NCBI RefSeq assembly: GCF_000002425.4 | Contig: NC_037256.1 | Location: forward strand, 11,484,941-11,548,940 | Length of the DNA: 64,000 nucleotides | Direction of reading: 5' to 3' | Origin: Physcomitrium patens | Taxonomy: Eukaryota; Streptophyta; Bryopsida; Funariales; Funariaceae | Part shown: positions 1 through 12,479 of the stretch, one piece after another | Layout of the letters: each line of letters begins with the position of its first letter | How positions within the stretch are numbered: the first letter of the stretch is position 1 | Made by a program: the position numbers and the translations under genes | Notes under the pieces: model-generated | Told to the model about the DNA's origin: nothing | Databases searched by the model: none | Seen by the model: only the letters and a program-made list of their open reading frames with translations

Positions 1-1240
1 TTACCTTTCTATCTTTTATCTATATTTTTTTACTTTATCTCTTAACTTGGCTTTTCTATAATAAGATCCATATTATCATCTTTTATCATATAGTCATGTT
101 ACAACATGACAATGGTGACTGGACTTGAAGCACCTTCTAAATAATGATGCCACTCTTGAAAAGAATCCACAATTGCAAGGAGTTCTTTGTCATAGATCTT
201 ATAATTAATCTCGGCTATTGAAAATTTTCTTGAATAAAAAGCTATTGGATGAAGTTTGTCATTTTTTCCTATTTGTGATGAGACTACATCCAAGGCAAAA
301 TAAAATACATCTGTCTCTATAAAAAATGCTTTGAAGAAGTCGACGTGATGTAGGATTGGTGTAGAAGTAAAAGCTTTCTTCAAAGCTTCAAATGATGCTT
401 TTGCTTCTTCACTCCACTCGAGCTTGTCTTTATAAGTTAAGTGTGTAAGTGGCGCTGCAACTTAAGAAATATTCTTGATGAAGATCCAATAGTAATTGAC
501 AAATCTCAAAAAGCATTGTACATCTCTTATTGTTTTTGGAGTCTTCTAGTCAATGATTGTATGAATTTTTTTAAGATCCATCATTAGACTATTGTTTGAA
601 ATGATGTATCCTAAAAAGTCAACTTAAATAGTGTGGAATATATACTTTTCTATCTTAGCATAGAATCTAATATCTCTAAGTTTTTGTAATATATGACAAA
701 GATAAACTATATTTTCTTCTACATCCTTAGAGTAGATTAAAATGTTGTCTAAGTAACAAACAATAAAATCATCTAAAAACTCACAAAAAATATCATTCAT
801 AAGATGTTGAAAAGCAGCTGGTGCATTCATGAGTCTAAAAGGCATGACATTATATTCAAAGTGTTCATACCTTATTTGAAATGCAGTCTTCTATTCATCT
901 CCTTCTTTAATGTAGACCAGATTATATGCTCCTCGTAGATCTATTTTTGTATAGATCTTAGTTTTGTTTAATTGATCAAGAAGTCGAGATATAAAACACT
1001 AAGGTTATCTATTTTTTATGGTAATCTTCTTGAGTCCTCAATAATGTACACACATTTACAATGTTCTATCTTTTTTCTTCACAAATAAGATAGGAGCTAT
1101 TGCATGAGGTTTTGAATGGCATATGAAATTCTTGGCCAAGTTCTCATCAATATACTTCTTAAATTTAGCCAACTCATTTTGTAATAAACTATAGATTGAA
1201 CCAAATGGTAGGTGAGTTTTTTCTTTAAGATCGATTGAGC
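1..1240 (-). pseudogene. El-1 reverse transcriptase and RNase H remains
   Basis: The segment 624-845 carries the RT core: MPFRLMNAPAAFQHLMND is the conserved fingers/palm motif, followed by CYLDNILIYS where the active site normally reads Y-x-D-D, so the second catalytic aspartate is Asn. The segment 99-383 carries the RNase H start, with FIETD.., the SQIGK..KLHPIAFYSRK block and the YDKELLAIV motif. The two lie in the order expected for Ty3 pol but in separate frames with stops between. The El-2 homologue is at 14027-15436. Non-functional. Confidence 0.8.
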
Positions 1241-1449
1241 AATCATATGAATAATGCTCTAGTAGAATATCTACATTATTTTTTTAAAAAACATCTTGAA
1301 AATCTTGATATTGACTTGGAATTTTACTTGAAATCTTTCCATCATTTAAATCGATGTCGCATAAATAACAAAAGACGATCATTCTTTTGTAGCATGCAAA
1401 AAAGCTTTTGTACCTACAAGTACAAGTTAGGCTATATTAGACTCATGAC

Positions 1450-2940
1450 TTTCTACTAGATTAGATAAATTCTAAATGATGCTTGAAAAAAATTAAAGTT
1501 TATGAAAAATCCGATTCATCATAGGATTATATTTTTTTAGCCATAATAAATCTAAAATGATTGGATTAAAAGGAGATTTAATTATATTAAAAATTATGCA
1601 AATATTATGACCATTTATTACTACATCTATAAGAAGTGATTCATGAGTAACATCTCCAAAAGATAACAGATGATAGTTTATGTCGTTTATGTGTATGGAT
1701 TTAATTTTTTGTACTAAGTATATATTATGATTTTAAACAAATTCTTCATCTAAAAAATAAGTTGAGGCTCTTAAATTTATTAAGAAAAAGGCTTTGTGAT
1801 TATTAGATTCTAGATGTACATCTATTGTAAAACAAGAAGAGGGTTCTGACGAGAGAATAGGACCTCCATTAGGAATTGTATAAGATTTGAGTTGCACAGT
1901 CTCTATTGTAGCTGAACAAATTCAATTTTTGACATGTTTTCATCTTTGATAGAAATAATCCTCATTTTGTAGTTGCATCATTTCTTTGGATAATATTGAA
2001 CAGTGTGCTTAGCTTCTCCACAATATAAACATAGTCCTTCTTGATGATGGCAAGTCTTTTCTTGTTTGGTAAGAGGTTTAAAATATACTACATCAATTTG
2101 CATGACTTCTACTTTCAAATATTTAGATTGAAAAATCATTGATGTTTTCATTGAATTATAATAATGTTGAGGTTTTCTTGTGTGATTCTCAAATTAAAAT
2201 TCAAAAAGCCAATTATCACTTTTCACAACAAAGTCAATTGCTTGATTCAATGTTTGAAGATCAGGTAAATTGAGCATCAATTTCTTTACTTCATATTGTA
2301 ATCCGTAGAAAAATTGGCTGATGAGTGCTGCATCATCCGACTTAATATCTGTTACTAATTATTAAAATTCTGAAGTGTATAATGTCACTGATCAATTGTC
2401 TTATTGCAAGACAAAAATCTTGTTGGTTGCAATACAGAGTGCATCATGTTTTTCATATATAGATCAAAATTCCACTAAGAATACTTCCTAATTATTCAAT
2501 ATTTGATCACGTTGTTCAAGAAATCATGAAAACCATAATAAAGCAGAACTTAAAAGTAGTATTCCAATAAACCTCACTTATGATCCTTGTGTTTAATAAC
2601 TTTGAAGTTGTAGTTCAATCACCAGTTGTATCTGATTGATGAATCCTCAAAACTTAGATCTTATACCATCAAACTTCTCATGCAATTCAATTTTTGGCTC
2701 CTTAAAACTTTAACAATGTTTCATTGTAGGAGTAGTAGTATGGCTTGGTGTAGATATTGAAGCAACTCCAATCATCTCTATATCTTCATTGCTTGATAAT
2801 CTTATTGCTCTTTATGGTGGTAGACTGAGTTAATGCATTACAAGCATTCACTCTCTCATTTGCTCTTACACTTGAACCATTGCACTCTTCATTTCAGCAA
2901 GCTTTGCCGTGATAGCACAATAAAAAGAAAGGTGTCTATT
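1450..2940 (-). pseudogene. El-1 gag and protease remains
   Basis: Decayed gag-protease region of El-1. Around 1975-2045 the minus strand encodes a zinc knuckle, CLYCGEAKHTVQYYP, in which the last cysteine has become tyrosine. Around 1735-1850 it matches the El-2 protease region, including the RASTYF stretch after the active-site position. Upstream, 2200-2940 resembles the capsid part of gag, but every frame has stops. It would have encoded the nucleocapsid and the aspartic protease. No intact protein can come from it. Confidence 0.6.
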
Positions 2941-3117
2941 CTCATAGAATACAATACTCAAGAATCAAGTGAAAAAAAAAATCTAGAAATAATATCAATT
3001 TAGAAGAGGGTAATTTATAACTTCTAATACGTTTATGTCTTATCAAAAGAAAGAAATAATCCACTCTTAATGAAGAAAGGACAAAGCTATGATATTGTAT
3101 GTATACTCTTGTCAATC

Positions 3118-3662
3118 TGTCAAGGACAAAAACTAGAAGAAGATACATAAATTCATGGAATCTTTATAAAAAAGAAAGTGATAAAATAAAAGAAAGTATG
3201 CATATTCAAGGAAGAATTGAAATGGCTATTGCCAAAAACTAGAAAATATAAGACTCTTGAAACTAGATTAAAAGCAAAAAAGGCATTAACAAGAATGAAG
3301 AAGGTCTCATTCTTACCTCTATATATACTACTTAAGTAAGAATTATATAGCAACATACTATAGGACCTCTAATACGCATCCAACTTGCAGGACACATGTC
3401 TAATTTACAAGGCAAGTTTCCTAGGTGTGTGCCATATGTCCAACTTGAACTATAAGTGGTCATCATATCAACATGTGGCCTCTTTGTTGGCCAATTTTTC
3501 AACCTACCAATCACCTATAGACATGTATAAAGACAAAGTAGTGACTATGAAGCTTGTAAGAAGCTTTCCACAAGATATTATCATATTTATCTACTTTGAC
3601 TTATTTCTACCTATTCTTATTATTTAGATAATTATCAAGGTAAATATGTATGTCCATGATAA
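3118..3662 (-). repeat. El-1 5' LTR
   Basis: About 545 bp. On the plus strand it opens TGTCAAGG at 3118, as the El-2 5' LTR does at 17223, and ends near ATGATA, where El-2 has ATGACA. Shared blocks with El-2 include the segment rich in GAAGAAGG and TATATA near 3295-3330 and the GAAGCTT..AAGAAGC segment near 3550. End positions rest on alignment by eye. Confidence 0.75.
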
Positions 3663-4040
3663 TCTCTCTTTATTGCATGACAAATTTAATTTTTTTTCTT
3701 TCTTCAAGAAAATTAGAACAAAAAACTTGATGATATTTGGATGATTTAATTTATCTAAAATTTCAATTTTTTTTAAAATAATTTTTTAAAAGTCCTCATA
3801 TATATCTAAAGTAGAAATAATCTTATTTGTACTTTGAAATCAAACCATTTTGTTGAATATACCACTACTTTTTTATTTATTTTTTTATTGATTATAATAT
3901 GTAGTCTTCTATATTTAAGATGAAGATATTTATTAGAAAATATGATAATATTCAATGCACCTATTTTGACCTCTGGAATACCTTTTATTTTTCCTATAAG
4001 ATATTAGGTAAGTTCTACATCCTTACTTGTATATTATTAT

Positions 4041-4114
4041 TGACATTAAAAGATACCACAAATAATGACATTAAAGATACCATAGATAATGACATTAAAA
4101 GATGCCACAAATAG
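4041..4114. repeat. Three tandem copies of a 24-25 bp unit
   Basis: The unit begins TGACATTAAAAGATACCACA. Copies lie at about 4041-4065, 4066-4089 (one base shorter) and 4090-4114, with a few substitutions. Confidence 0.85.
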
Positions 4115-7060
4115 TATCAAAACTATTGTTTAAGTCTAAAAGAAGTTTTCTAAAAGCTTCTTTGTTATTGATTTATATCATTGCAACTTCAAGCCAATCT
4201 TCTTTAGAACACTCTTCAAGCAAGGTTCTTATTTTACTTACAATTTGAAATAATACTAATTTTAATCTTATATTATATCAATATTTAAATAAATCTAAGA
4301 AAAATCTATCAAATGATAATATAAAATATATTTTTAAAATTATAATATTATAATTAAATTAATATTAATATATTAATAATATATATTCTTATTAAAATAT
4401 TTTTAATATAATAAAAATTTATAAGTATAATAAGCTTAATGACTCTCAAACAATAATATGGCATATTGTGCCTAATAGTTATGAACATCAAAATCAAAAT
4501 ATGTAATTACAAGGTATATGAATGAAAAAATAACTCTAAAGATTTGAAGAAATATTCCAATGTAAATATTATAAGCAATTTTAATAGCTATAAGAAAACT
4601 TTTAGATAAAGCTTTCAAAAAAACGTATGCTCAACTTGGCTATTTGAAATATTTTAAATTCGTAAAATTATAAACCTATTTTTTAAAAATTGAAGCATCA
4701 TTAAGTATCAAAATCAAAAAAAACTATCAATTTATTAAAATGCAAAGTACAACTTCTATACAAACTTAGAAGCATAGTATTAATCTTGTCCTAAATCATT
4801 TAATAGTCTTAATTGATATTAACCTCTTCTATATATAATACAAAATAAATAATATTACATTAAATAAATGATTTAAAAACCTAATTCTATAATAAAAAAA
4901 AGATGATTTTATAAAAATTAAAATATGACCATTATTATTTATTTTCTTACAAAATCTATATAAAATAAATAACTACTTAAAAAATGTGCAAAACTTTTAT
5001 AATTTAATAGTCTTATGTACATACAACAAAGTTCAAAAATTATAAAGGTAAGAATATTATAACTTAAGAAATGTTATCTAATTTATTCATATTAGTTGCA
5101 AAAGTGTAATACACATCAATATATTACAACGACCAAATCACTTTGAACTTCAGTATATAACTTCATAAATTCTTCATTCCAAATACAGATTTGGTTCTCT
5201 ACTTCTAATCCTCTAAGATTAGTTTGAATAAATAAATATAATATGAAATTCAAATTATGACGATATCTTGCTCACTATTAAAAATATATGCTTCACAATG
5301 GAGGTATTAAAAGTATACACAATACAAAAATTAATAACAAATATGAATATAAACTAAACAAAAGTTTAAAAAATGAAGTAGACATGATTAGGCAAAGTAA
5401 TTTAATCAATGATATGTTATGCTATATAAATCTAATCTTAATAAGCAAAAATTCTATCCTTTAAAAGCTTCTAAAAGTAAATACTAAAATATTTATAACT
5501 TGATATTATACCTAATGTTAATGCCAAACTAATATATTCATATCTTCTTTAACAAGGCAATGTCAAATACATCAAATGTTTAATATCAATAATAAACATA
5601 CCTATTATATAATTTAGCACATATAAACTATAATAAAATCACATTGTTATTATTAAATCATTTCTAAAATCATTTCCTTAAATCAAAAAATATTTGTTTG
5701 TTTTATACTCTACATCAGAATTCTCCCAACATCAATATCATCATTTATCTTAATGTTTTTTTTTCATATTTTTAATTGGTCTTTTCAAAAATTTACTATA
5801 TATAGCTTAATGATTATATAAAAAATGTATTTATTCATCTAAATCAATTTTACTTCATTCACTTCATGCAAGTTACAAAAAATTTGGAATAACGAAATAT
5901 AATATATATATATATATATATATATTAGACTTATAAACAAAGAATCACTATTTTAACTCAATCAAGGCAATACGCTCTAATATAAAAAACAACCATTGAT
6001 AATGAGTGAAATTTTTTTATATTATGCATGACATTGAGCCACAATAATTTTTTATTTAGCCAATTAGAAAAAAACATGCAAAATTGAATCAAATAACAAC
6101 CTAAATAAATATAAATCCTAAAAATATTAGTATAGAATCAAACAACTGCCTAATGAAGTATGAGACTTTACAATTGAAGCCAAGGTGCAAATTCTTACCA
6201 AAAAATGCATGCAAATCAAGCTATTGTTAAATCAAGTTATTATTGAGCCACAAATTGGAAAAAAAAAGGGTAGGAAATGCAAATAATTTGCAGACTAAGA
6301 GGTTGAACATTAAGATGATGTATCTAAAAGAATAGCAAACTTTAAAATTATTTGAGAGTAATATTTTGAATAAAATATGATATTCTATTTTATATTTAAT
6401 TTTAAATATAATATTTTCTAAATAATTAAGTAGTTAAGGATAGTGGGGTATGATCGGTAGTAGGGTTATTATTAGTTTATAATATAGAATTTATTATTTC
6501 TTGGATAAATTATGAATAGTAAATATATATTTTGTGAGATATTAATTTTTTGGAATCTATTTAGTATTTCAAAATACTAATTATTATACTTTAAATAATA
6601 TTTTTAAAATTTAATGATGTTTCATGTGGACTAAATTTGATATTTATGCATGTATAGGTATTATCCATTAAAAAATCTTCTTTATAATAAATTAACTATT
6701 TTTATTGATAAATCTAATATTATTACTTTTATTTATTTATTTATTTTACTTCAATCCTATTTTTTGGACCTATGTCAAATTCTATCCTTAATAGTTTGCT
6801 TCTTTTTTCTTTTTATTTTTATTTGTTAAATTGATATATTATATATATTATAATATTTCTATTTATTTTCTAAAATATTTTTTGTATTGTATACACTTAG
6901 ATGTGTAGTAGCCTATATTAATTGCTTTAAGAGGTGAAAAACTACATCTTATTTTTTTTGTAGATGATTTCTCAAAAATTATTTAGGCATGTATAATTGA
7001 CAAAAAATTTAGGTTATATATATGTTTGTATATATAAATAATAAAAAAATATCTTAAAAG

Positions 7061-7120
7061 AAATATAAGGTGTTGAATATTTAAAAATGTTCAACACCTT
7101 ATATTCAACACCTTATATTT
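7061..7120. repeat. Hairpin with duplicated 3' arm
   Basis: AAATATAAGGTGTTGAA (7061-7077) is followed, after a short AT loop, by its reverse complement in full or nearly so at 7090-7105, and again at 7104-7120. Either right arm can pair with the left arm. It could be a MITE end or a slippage product. Confidence 0.8.
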
Positions 7121-7773
7121 TAAATCTAAATAATAAAAACCACAATTCTACCATTTTAAATTTATTTTGGTGTCTTGTACTCAATAGTAGTAGATAGAAA
7201 AAGATTTATATGAGCACTACTAATGTTAGAATTATCAGCTTAGAACCCCTTTTCCAGGCTAGCATTACAAAATATACTTTATAAAGTTTTTAACAATATT
7301 TGATTTAATATTTTTGTTGTATTATTTTGTTGAAGAATGCTTAGAGTATTAAAATAATAAAAAATCCCTTTATCACCACGCAAACTCAATGCTAGAATTC
7401 GGGTCCAGCTCTGTCGATGCTGTTGGTTGCATGCCAGATGAGGTGTTTCACTCGTTGCCAAAATTTCATGCGTCATAGCAATCGTCTGTCCCGATGCTCT
7501 ACGTCAGACTCATTGTCGCTTTTTTGTCGCTTTTTGTCGCTATCGTTGCTTGTTGTACCATTTTTGTTACATGTCCCCTCTGCTGGCTTCATATGATTAA
7601 CGTATTCGAGTTTGCCGTGGAAGTATCTTGATCGGTTTGAGGAGATTTTCCCCTGAGCGTAGGGCAAGGGATGTGGAAGTTTTTTGGACCACTGGATGAT
7701 TTGAAGACTTGTACGCAAGAGTAGCAGAAAGATTGGATTATACGTGCGTGTAGTGCTAACATTGGTGGGAGGG

Positions 7774-8589
7774 ATGTGGAGAGAAGTAATGACGAGGGCA
7801 CGATGCACATGGGTTAGCAACGCAGGATGGAGCCTAAGGATGATGACTTGCGTTTTGCTGCACGCTGTAGTCGTCGCGGGCCTACTGGTTCTGGATTCTA
7901 ACTTGTACCGGCACACTGTGGCACACTCCTCATGGGCTGGATGCTACTACCTCTTAATGGTCGTGGTCTTCGTGCAGTATGCCTGCGCTGCTAGATCTAA
8001 GCCCGAGTATTTACTTGATCATGTATTGATGGAAGGCAGGTTCAACTTTGAATTTGAAGCAGGTCAGAGGTATCATGAGTCTTTTTCCCACCCTGCCTCC
8101 AAGAGCAGCGGAGACTTTGATGCAGATAACCTCCAGAATGAGGAAGGGGAGTGTCCTTCTGCGTCGGAGGCTACTCCGTTGCTCATGCTCTCAAACGATA
8201 ACTTAGCAAACTTGAAGCGGTGCCCTCATTGCAAACTGTGGCAGCCATCAATATTAAGCATCAAGCACTGCCATACCTGTGATAAATGCGTGCTCCGTTT
8301 TGATCACCATTGCGATTGGCTTGGAACCTGCGTTGGTGGAAGAAATCACAGAAAATTCTGGTGGTATATCTTCTGCGAAACAGCACTCGTCACGTGGACA
8401 ATAGTCTGGTTTATATGCGCATATGGGAGGAGTAAGGGGAAGCACACAGCGATGCCCGCAAAGTGTGTTATGTTGCTTGTGATGCTTGCACTCGTCGCCA
8501 CAGAGTGCTGCCTGGTATTCCTATTCTTGTTTCATTCCTTCTTGTTGATGACCAACCAAACAAGCTATGAATTAAGTCGCTCAGCGTGA
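7774..8589 (+). CDS. DHHC-type protein S-acyltransferase (PAT10-like)
   Basis: Palmitoyltransferase of 271 residues from the ATG at 7774; the frame is open back to about 7705 but without an earlier ATG. Two membrane segments (about residues 23-40 and 55-71) precede the cysteine-rich domain at about 149-200, which contains [15 protein letters not shown] and the catalytic DHHC at 177-180 within [11 protein letters not shown], then NHRKFWWYI. Two more membrane segments follow (about 196-216 and 233-258), then TNQTSYEL, the TTxE-like motif. Such enzymes thioacylate membrane-associated proteins at Golgi or vacuolar membranes. The C-terminus is odd: after YEL the frame stops at 8587, where relatives continue with a basic segment. 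The +1 frame there reads [11 protein letters not shown] and runs on about 30 codons, so a one-base shift may have truncated it. No intron is visible. The 5' flank (7500-7560) has repeats of TTTTTGTCGCT. Confidence 0.8.
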   Translation: MWREVMTRARCTWVSNAGWSLRMMTCVLLHAVVVAGLLVLDSNLYRHTVAHSSWAGCYYLLMVVVFVQYACAARSKPEYLLDHVLMEGRFNFEFEAGQRYHESFSHPASKSSGDFDADNLQNEEGECPSASEATPLLMLSNDNLANLKRCPHCKLWQPSILSIKHCHTCDKCVLRFDHHCDWLGTCVGGRNHRKFWWYIFCETALVTWTIVWFICAYGRSKGKHTAMPAKCVMLLVMLALVATECCLVFLFLFHSFLLMTNQTSYELSRSA

Positions 8590-9429
8590 AAGGAAGATCC
8601 GGAAGCGACCGCATCCTCGTGGCTCGGTTACAGCAGCATTTCTTCCTCACAAGACTATCATCAAAATATAAAGCTCACTCTCCTATTTTCATTACATTGA
8701 AGAACTCTTTGAAGAACCTTCTGGCTCCTAAAAAATTGATGGACGATTCCTTATCCTTTTTCAATTCTTATGCAAGTTCGTCCTCTGTGATTCAGCCACG
8801 AATGGCTACATGTAGCGGCATTAAATATGGGTTTATCCAATTAACTGTGACCATGATTAGGGGCATTGTAGAACACGTTTCTACCGGTTCCCTGCAACTG
8901 ACTTTGCAGAAGCTGGAGCATCGCCAGACTTGCTTTTGGAGAAGTTGAGTAATTTGAAAATCAACTTCCTTTATTCAATGTAGATGAATGATTGATTGAA
9001 AGTATTAATCTCCTGCCTAGAGTGTATGTTTGTTTTCAGTGAATACACTCCTTGCATCTATCACAGCCCTAAACTCTAACGACATTATTTTTGAGCAGTA
9101 TATTTTCATGTAATTTACAAACTAACAAAAAATGATACACCAGTCAACATGCCATGAACATTTTCTTATGTTTTTTTTTGTGCATGTCATATGATATGGA
9201 AGGTGACAACCAATTTGTTGACATTTAAATTGGTATGTAATGTTTATGCCTTATTACCTTAAAATCCAATATTTTTGTGCATTTTTTAAACTTCAAATTT
9301 TTAATTAATAATAAATTATTTCTAATGAAAATGATTTTTATATGTATATCATTTTAAAAAATTCTGTATTATTTTATCTATATTATTAAAAAAATTTGAC
9401 TGAATCTAACTTCAACTTCTAATATATTG

Positions 9430-9464
<35 letters not shown>

Positions 9465-10648
9465 TTTATGTTGAATCTTACTTCAGCTTCTAAAAAATAC
9501 TAATAGTAGACAATCCTAAATTACTATATGTATGTAATAATCTTCATAGCTCAAAAATTGGATTTAATAAAAGATGAAAATAAAAAAATAATATAAAATA
9601 AAATAACCATAATAAGAAACTATATTATTCACCATTGGAATGGCTCTTAGATGACTAAAAAAAATAGAACAAATATAAGAGAGAGAAGCAAAATGTAGAT
9701 ATCAAATAGGTGAAACTCATAACAATTTGGTTAAAACTATACCAAGTGAAGAGTACGTGAGTAGATATATTTTGTATCTCTTTATTGATTGATTTGTTCC
9801 ACCTAAGTTTGCTCCACAATAATTGCAATGAGCTTCTTCAATTATAGTAATGCATTCACCTAATAAGTAAAAAAAATAAAAAAAATAAAACAAAAAAGTG
9901 ATAAATTAGAATAATCTAATGGTATAAGAAACAAATCAACATGAATCTGAAGTTGTGCAAAATTTGGCAATCTTTCCAACTTGTATGTATTAAAGTATTA
10001 CATGTAGTCTTCTATTCAGGTAATTATTAGAATAAAACAGGAAAAATTGCTAGTTAGGGCATTAGTATAAAACAAAAAGAAGAAGGATATGCTATTGACT
10101 TGTTTAGATGCAATGCTTTGGGATATTCAAGGTGGTGAATAAAGAAACAACTTACAAAGGATTTCAATGATTGGATCAAACTCTAGTTTGTAGACTATGG
10201 GTGACTATATTTAAAAGAGACTTTAGAAAAGTGGCAGAGGAGGAAGAATTGTAGATGTGGCAGTATGCATTATTCTATTTCAAGATTGGATTGTATGTGG
10301 CATGCAATTTTATATTTTAAGGATTTGGAGATGACAAAAATACAAAAGAGATTCTTATGCGAGACTAAATATATTTAGCATAAAAATTTGTGAACCATAT
10401 GATTGATGCTCAAGAAAGTACTAGCGACAATTACACAACAAGTAAACATAGCACAAAAAATTAAAAGAGTACTTTTTTGACTTTGACCTTAACCTCTGTG
10501 TCACAAGATTTTACTAATTTGTATGGATTTGACGTTAGTAGGACAAATTCAAATGAATAGCAATAATGAGAAAGAAAAGTGATCTTGTTCTTTTATAATC
10601 TAGTTTTTGATAAGGTAAATTGGTAAAGTAATTATATCTTATTATTAA

Positions 10649-10712
<64 letters not shown>

Positions 10713-10721
10713 ATATATTTA
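8590..10721. other. Gene 3' flank, then AT-rich intergenic sequence with a poly-A tract
   Basis: 8590-8960 keeps gene-like composition and may be 3' UTR or shifted coding sequence of the DHHC gene; its longest open frame (8586-8948) resembles nothing I recognise. From about 9060 the sequence is AT-rich with no gene. A run of 28 A lies at 9436-9463, flanked by near-identical 24-bp stretches starting TGAATCTAACTTCAACTTC on the left and TGAATCTTACTTCAGCTTC on the right. Confidence 0.55.
10649..10705. repeat. (AT)n microsatellite
   Basis: Nearly pure AT dinucleotide run of about 57 bp, with one G interruption, just left of El-6. Confidence 0.95.
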
Positions 10722-11377
10722 GTAATTATAAATTATCAAATCAATTTATTAATTATTTTAAGATAAAAAGATACATTTAGAGTATTTAAAATCAAAATAT
10801 ATGGTGAGTAGTGTAGAAGTCCTTAGACAATTAGAAAATTAGAATATTAGTTGTAAAAATAGAGTCTTAGTAAGTGTTGGAAGGAATTTACTTATTATTG
10901 AGTATTAAAGATTAGTTATTAAGATTAATATCTATATTATTTTTATATCTATATGTATTACTTATGAAAAACTATAAATATTAGTAAGTAGTTAAAAGAA
11001 GCATAAGAAAGAACCTCATGAAATTTTAGTTATTGATATAAGAAATAGGATAAATAGTTGATTTAGATTGATTTTTTTACTATAATAAATTATCAAGATA
11101 AAAAATATAGCTTTAAATTGATAGTAATATTATAAAAATATTATAAGAATTTTTAGAATTTATTTAGAATTTTTTAAGAAATTTTAAAGCAATTTCCAAG
11201 ACTTTGGTAAAAGTAAGTTTTACCACTTTGAGAGCAATTATGAAGAAATGGAGTAAGATTTGAAGGCTAAATTAGATTTCTGGGATAATTTGATGTTTTT
11301 AAATACTATAGTGAAGTCAAAAGTACAAAAATATTGATTTTAATAATAGAAAATAGGAGGACTAGTAGCTAGTGTAG
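10722..11377. repeat. El-6 left LTR, first piece
   Basis: Matches 20000-20673 along its length, including AGAACCTCATG and TATAAATATT, a possible TATA box, near 10971-10980. It ends with TGTAG at 11373-11377, the target site used by El-2. The outer start is uncertain because the flank is decayed AT repeat. Confidence 0.75.
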
Positions 11378-11896
11378 TATAAAAGACATGAATCTCAAAG
11401 AAAGGAAATCCTCAATACACTCTTGTGTCACTGAAGGAAATTAGAAAGTTACTCAAAAGGTGATATAATATTTAACTATAATGGCTATTACTAAAAATAA
11501 AAAGACTAAAAAGACTTGAAACAAGACTAAGGACTAGAAAAGCATTGACAAGACTGAAGAAGGCTTCACTCTTGCCTCCATATATACTCTTAACTAGAAG
11601 CTACGTTGCGATGTCTTATAGGACCTCAAAAACATGTTGACTTTGCTAGCCACATGTCTTAACCTGCAAGACAAGTTATCTATGTATGCACGACATGGTT
11701 AGCTTGTTCTACAAGCTATTATGCGGAGTTAACTTGTTGGCCAAGTTTTTGACCTACAAACACATCTAAAGTCAAAATCACGTCTATGAAGCTTCTAAGA
11801 AGCATCACTAAAAGATTTTATGAAATTAATCTATATTTATCTACTTCTATCTAATTATATAAGTAATTATTGAAATAAATGTATATGTCTATGACA
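11378..11896 (-). repeat. El-2 3' LTR
   Basis: 519 bp, intact copy of the El-2 LTR. On the minus strand it begins TGTCAT directly after the polypurine tract. The far end reads TATAAAAG on the plus strand where the 5' LTR has TGTCAAGG, so the terminal TG has decayed. Confidence 0.8.
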
Positions 11897-11911
11897 TTAT
11901 CTCCTTTTAAG
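11897..11911 (-). promoter_or_regulatory. El-2 polypurine tract
   Basis: On the minus strand CTTAAAAGGAGATAA lies immediately before the 3' LTR, where plus-strand DNA synthesis of an LTR retrotransposon is primed. Confidence 0.75.
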
Positions 11912-12479
11912 AACGAATTCCACAAAGAGCAATCTTCATATGTTAAGAAAGTCCAAGATGCGGCAAATTGTATTTGCCACATACTCCAATCTTTGCTGTC
12001 TTTGAAAATGGTTGATAAGCCTTCTCAGCCATCGATAGTGTCCCACATTAGGGTGAGAAGACTACCATGTTAATTTGTCATTGTTGAGCCTTTCATAACT
12101 TCCTTCAAATAAAACATTTGGAACACCGTGAGGAGTTGTTTCTACCTCTAATAAAATCATCAAATAGCAAAAATCTCTTTCAAGGTTGTGATGCCAAATA
12201 CATTATATCTTGCCATCTATTTGAAGAAGAACATGTCATTCTTCAGGATCTTCATTTTGATTTCATCGTCTTGAAGGTTGTGACAATCACAATGTTTCAT
12301 TTAGTAAATCTGCAAATAAAGCTCTTGAGTTGAATCTATTGGTTGTTGGTTCTCCATCTCTTTAGCATCACACAAGCTATAAAGAAAGATAGAAGGTAGA
12401 AGTTATCTTTTTTTGATCTTGTTTCTTTTATAGTAAAAATTTTCTATTCTTCATCTTGATTTTGATAGATTTTGTTGAT

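Larger units (their letters stand above)
1..3662 (-). mobile_element. El-1: truncated Ty3/gypsy chromovirus-type LTR retrotransposon
   Basis: Minus-strand Ty3 element running off the left edge of the window. In transcription order it shows a 5' LTR, a gag zinc knuckle, protease remains, reverse transcriptase and RNase H; integrase and the 3' LTR would lie to the left of base 1. It is the same family as El-2 (11378-18866): the LTRs align along their length and the protease, RT and RNase H regions match segment for segment. It is dead, since every domain is broken by stops and frameshifts. The flank at 3663 holds no checkable target duplication because the other end is missing. Confidence 0.85.
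3663..7379. other. AT-rich intergenic stretch, no gene recognised
   Basis: No reading frame with recognisable similarity on either strand. It holds a three-copy 25-bp repeat (4041-4114), a (TA)n run near 5894-5924 and a hairpin with a duplicated arm (7061-7120). Composition changes sharply at about 7380, where GC-richer gene-like sequence begins. It is probably old, unrecognisable transposon debris, which is inference. Confidence 0.6.
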
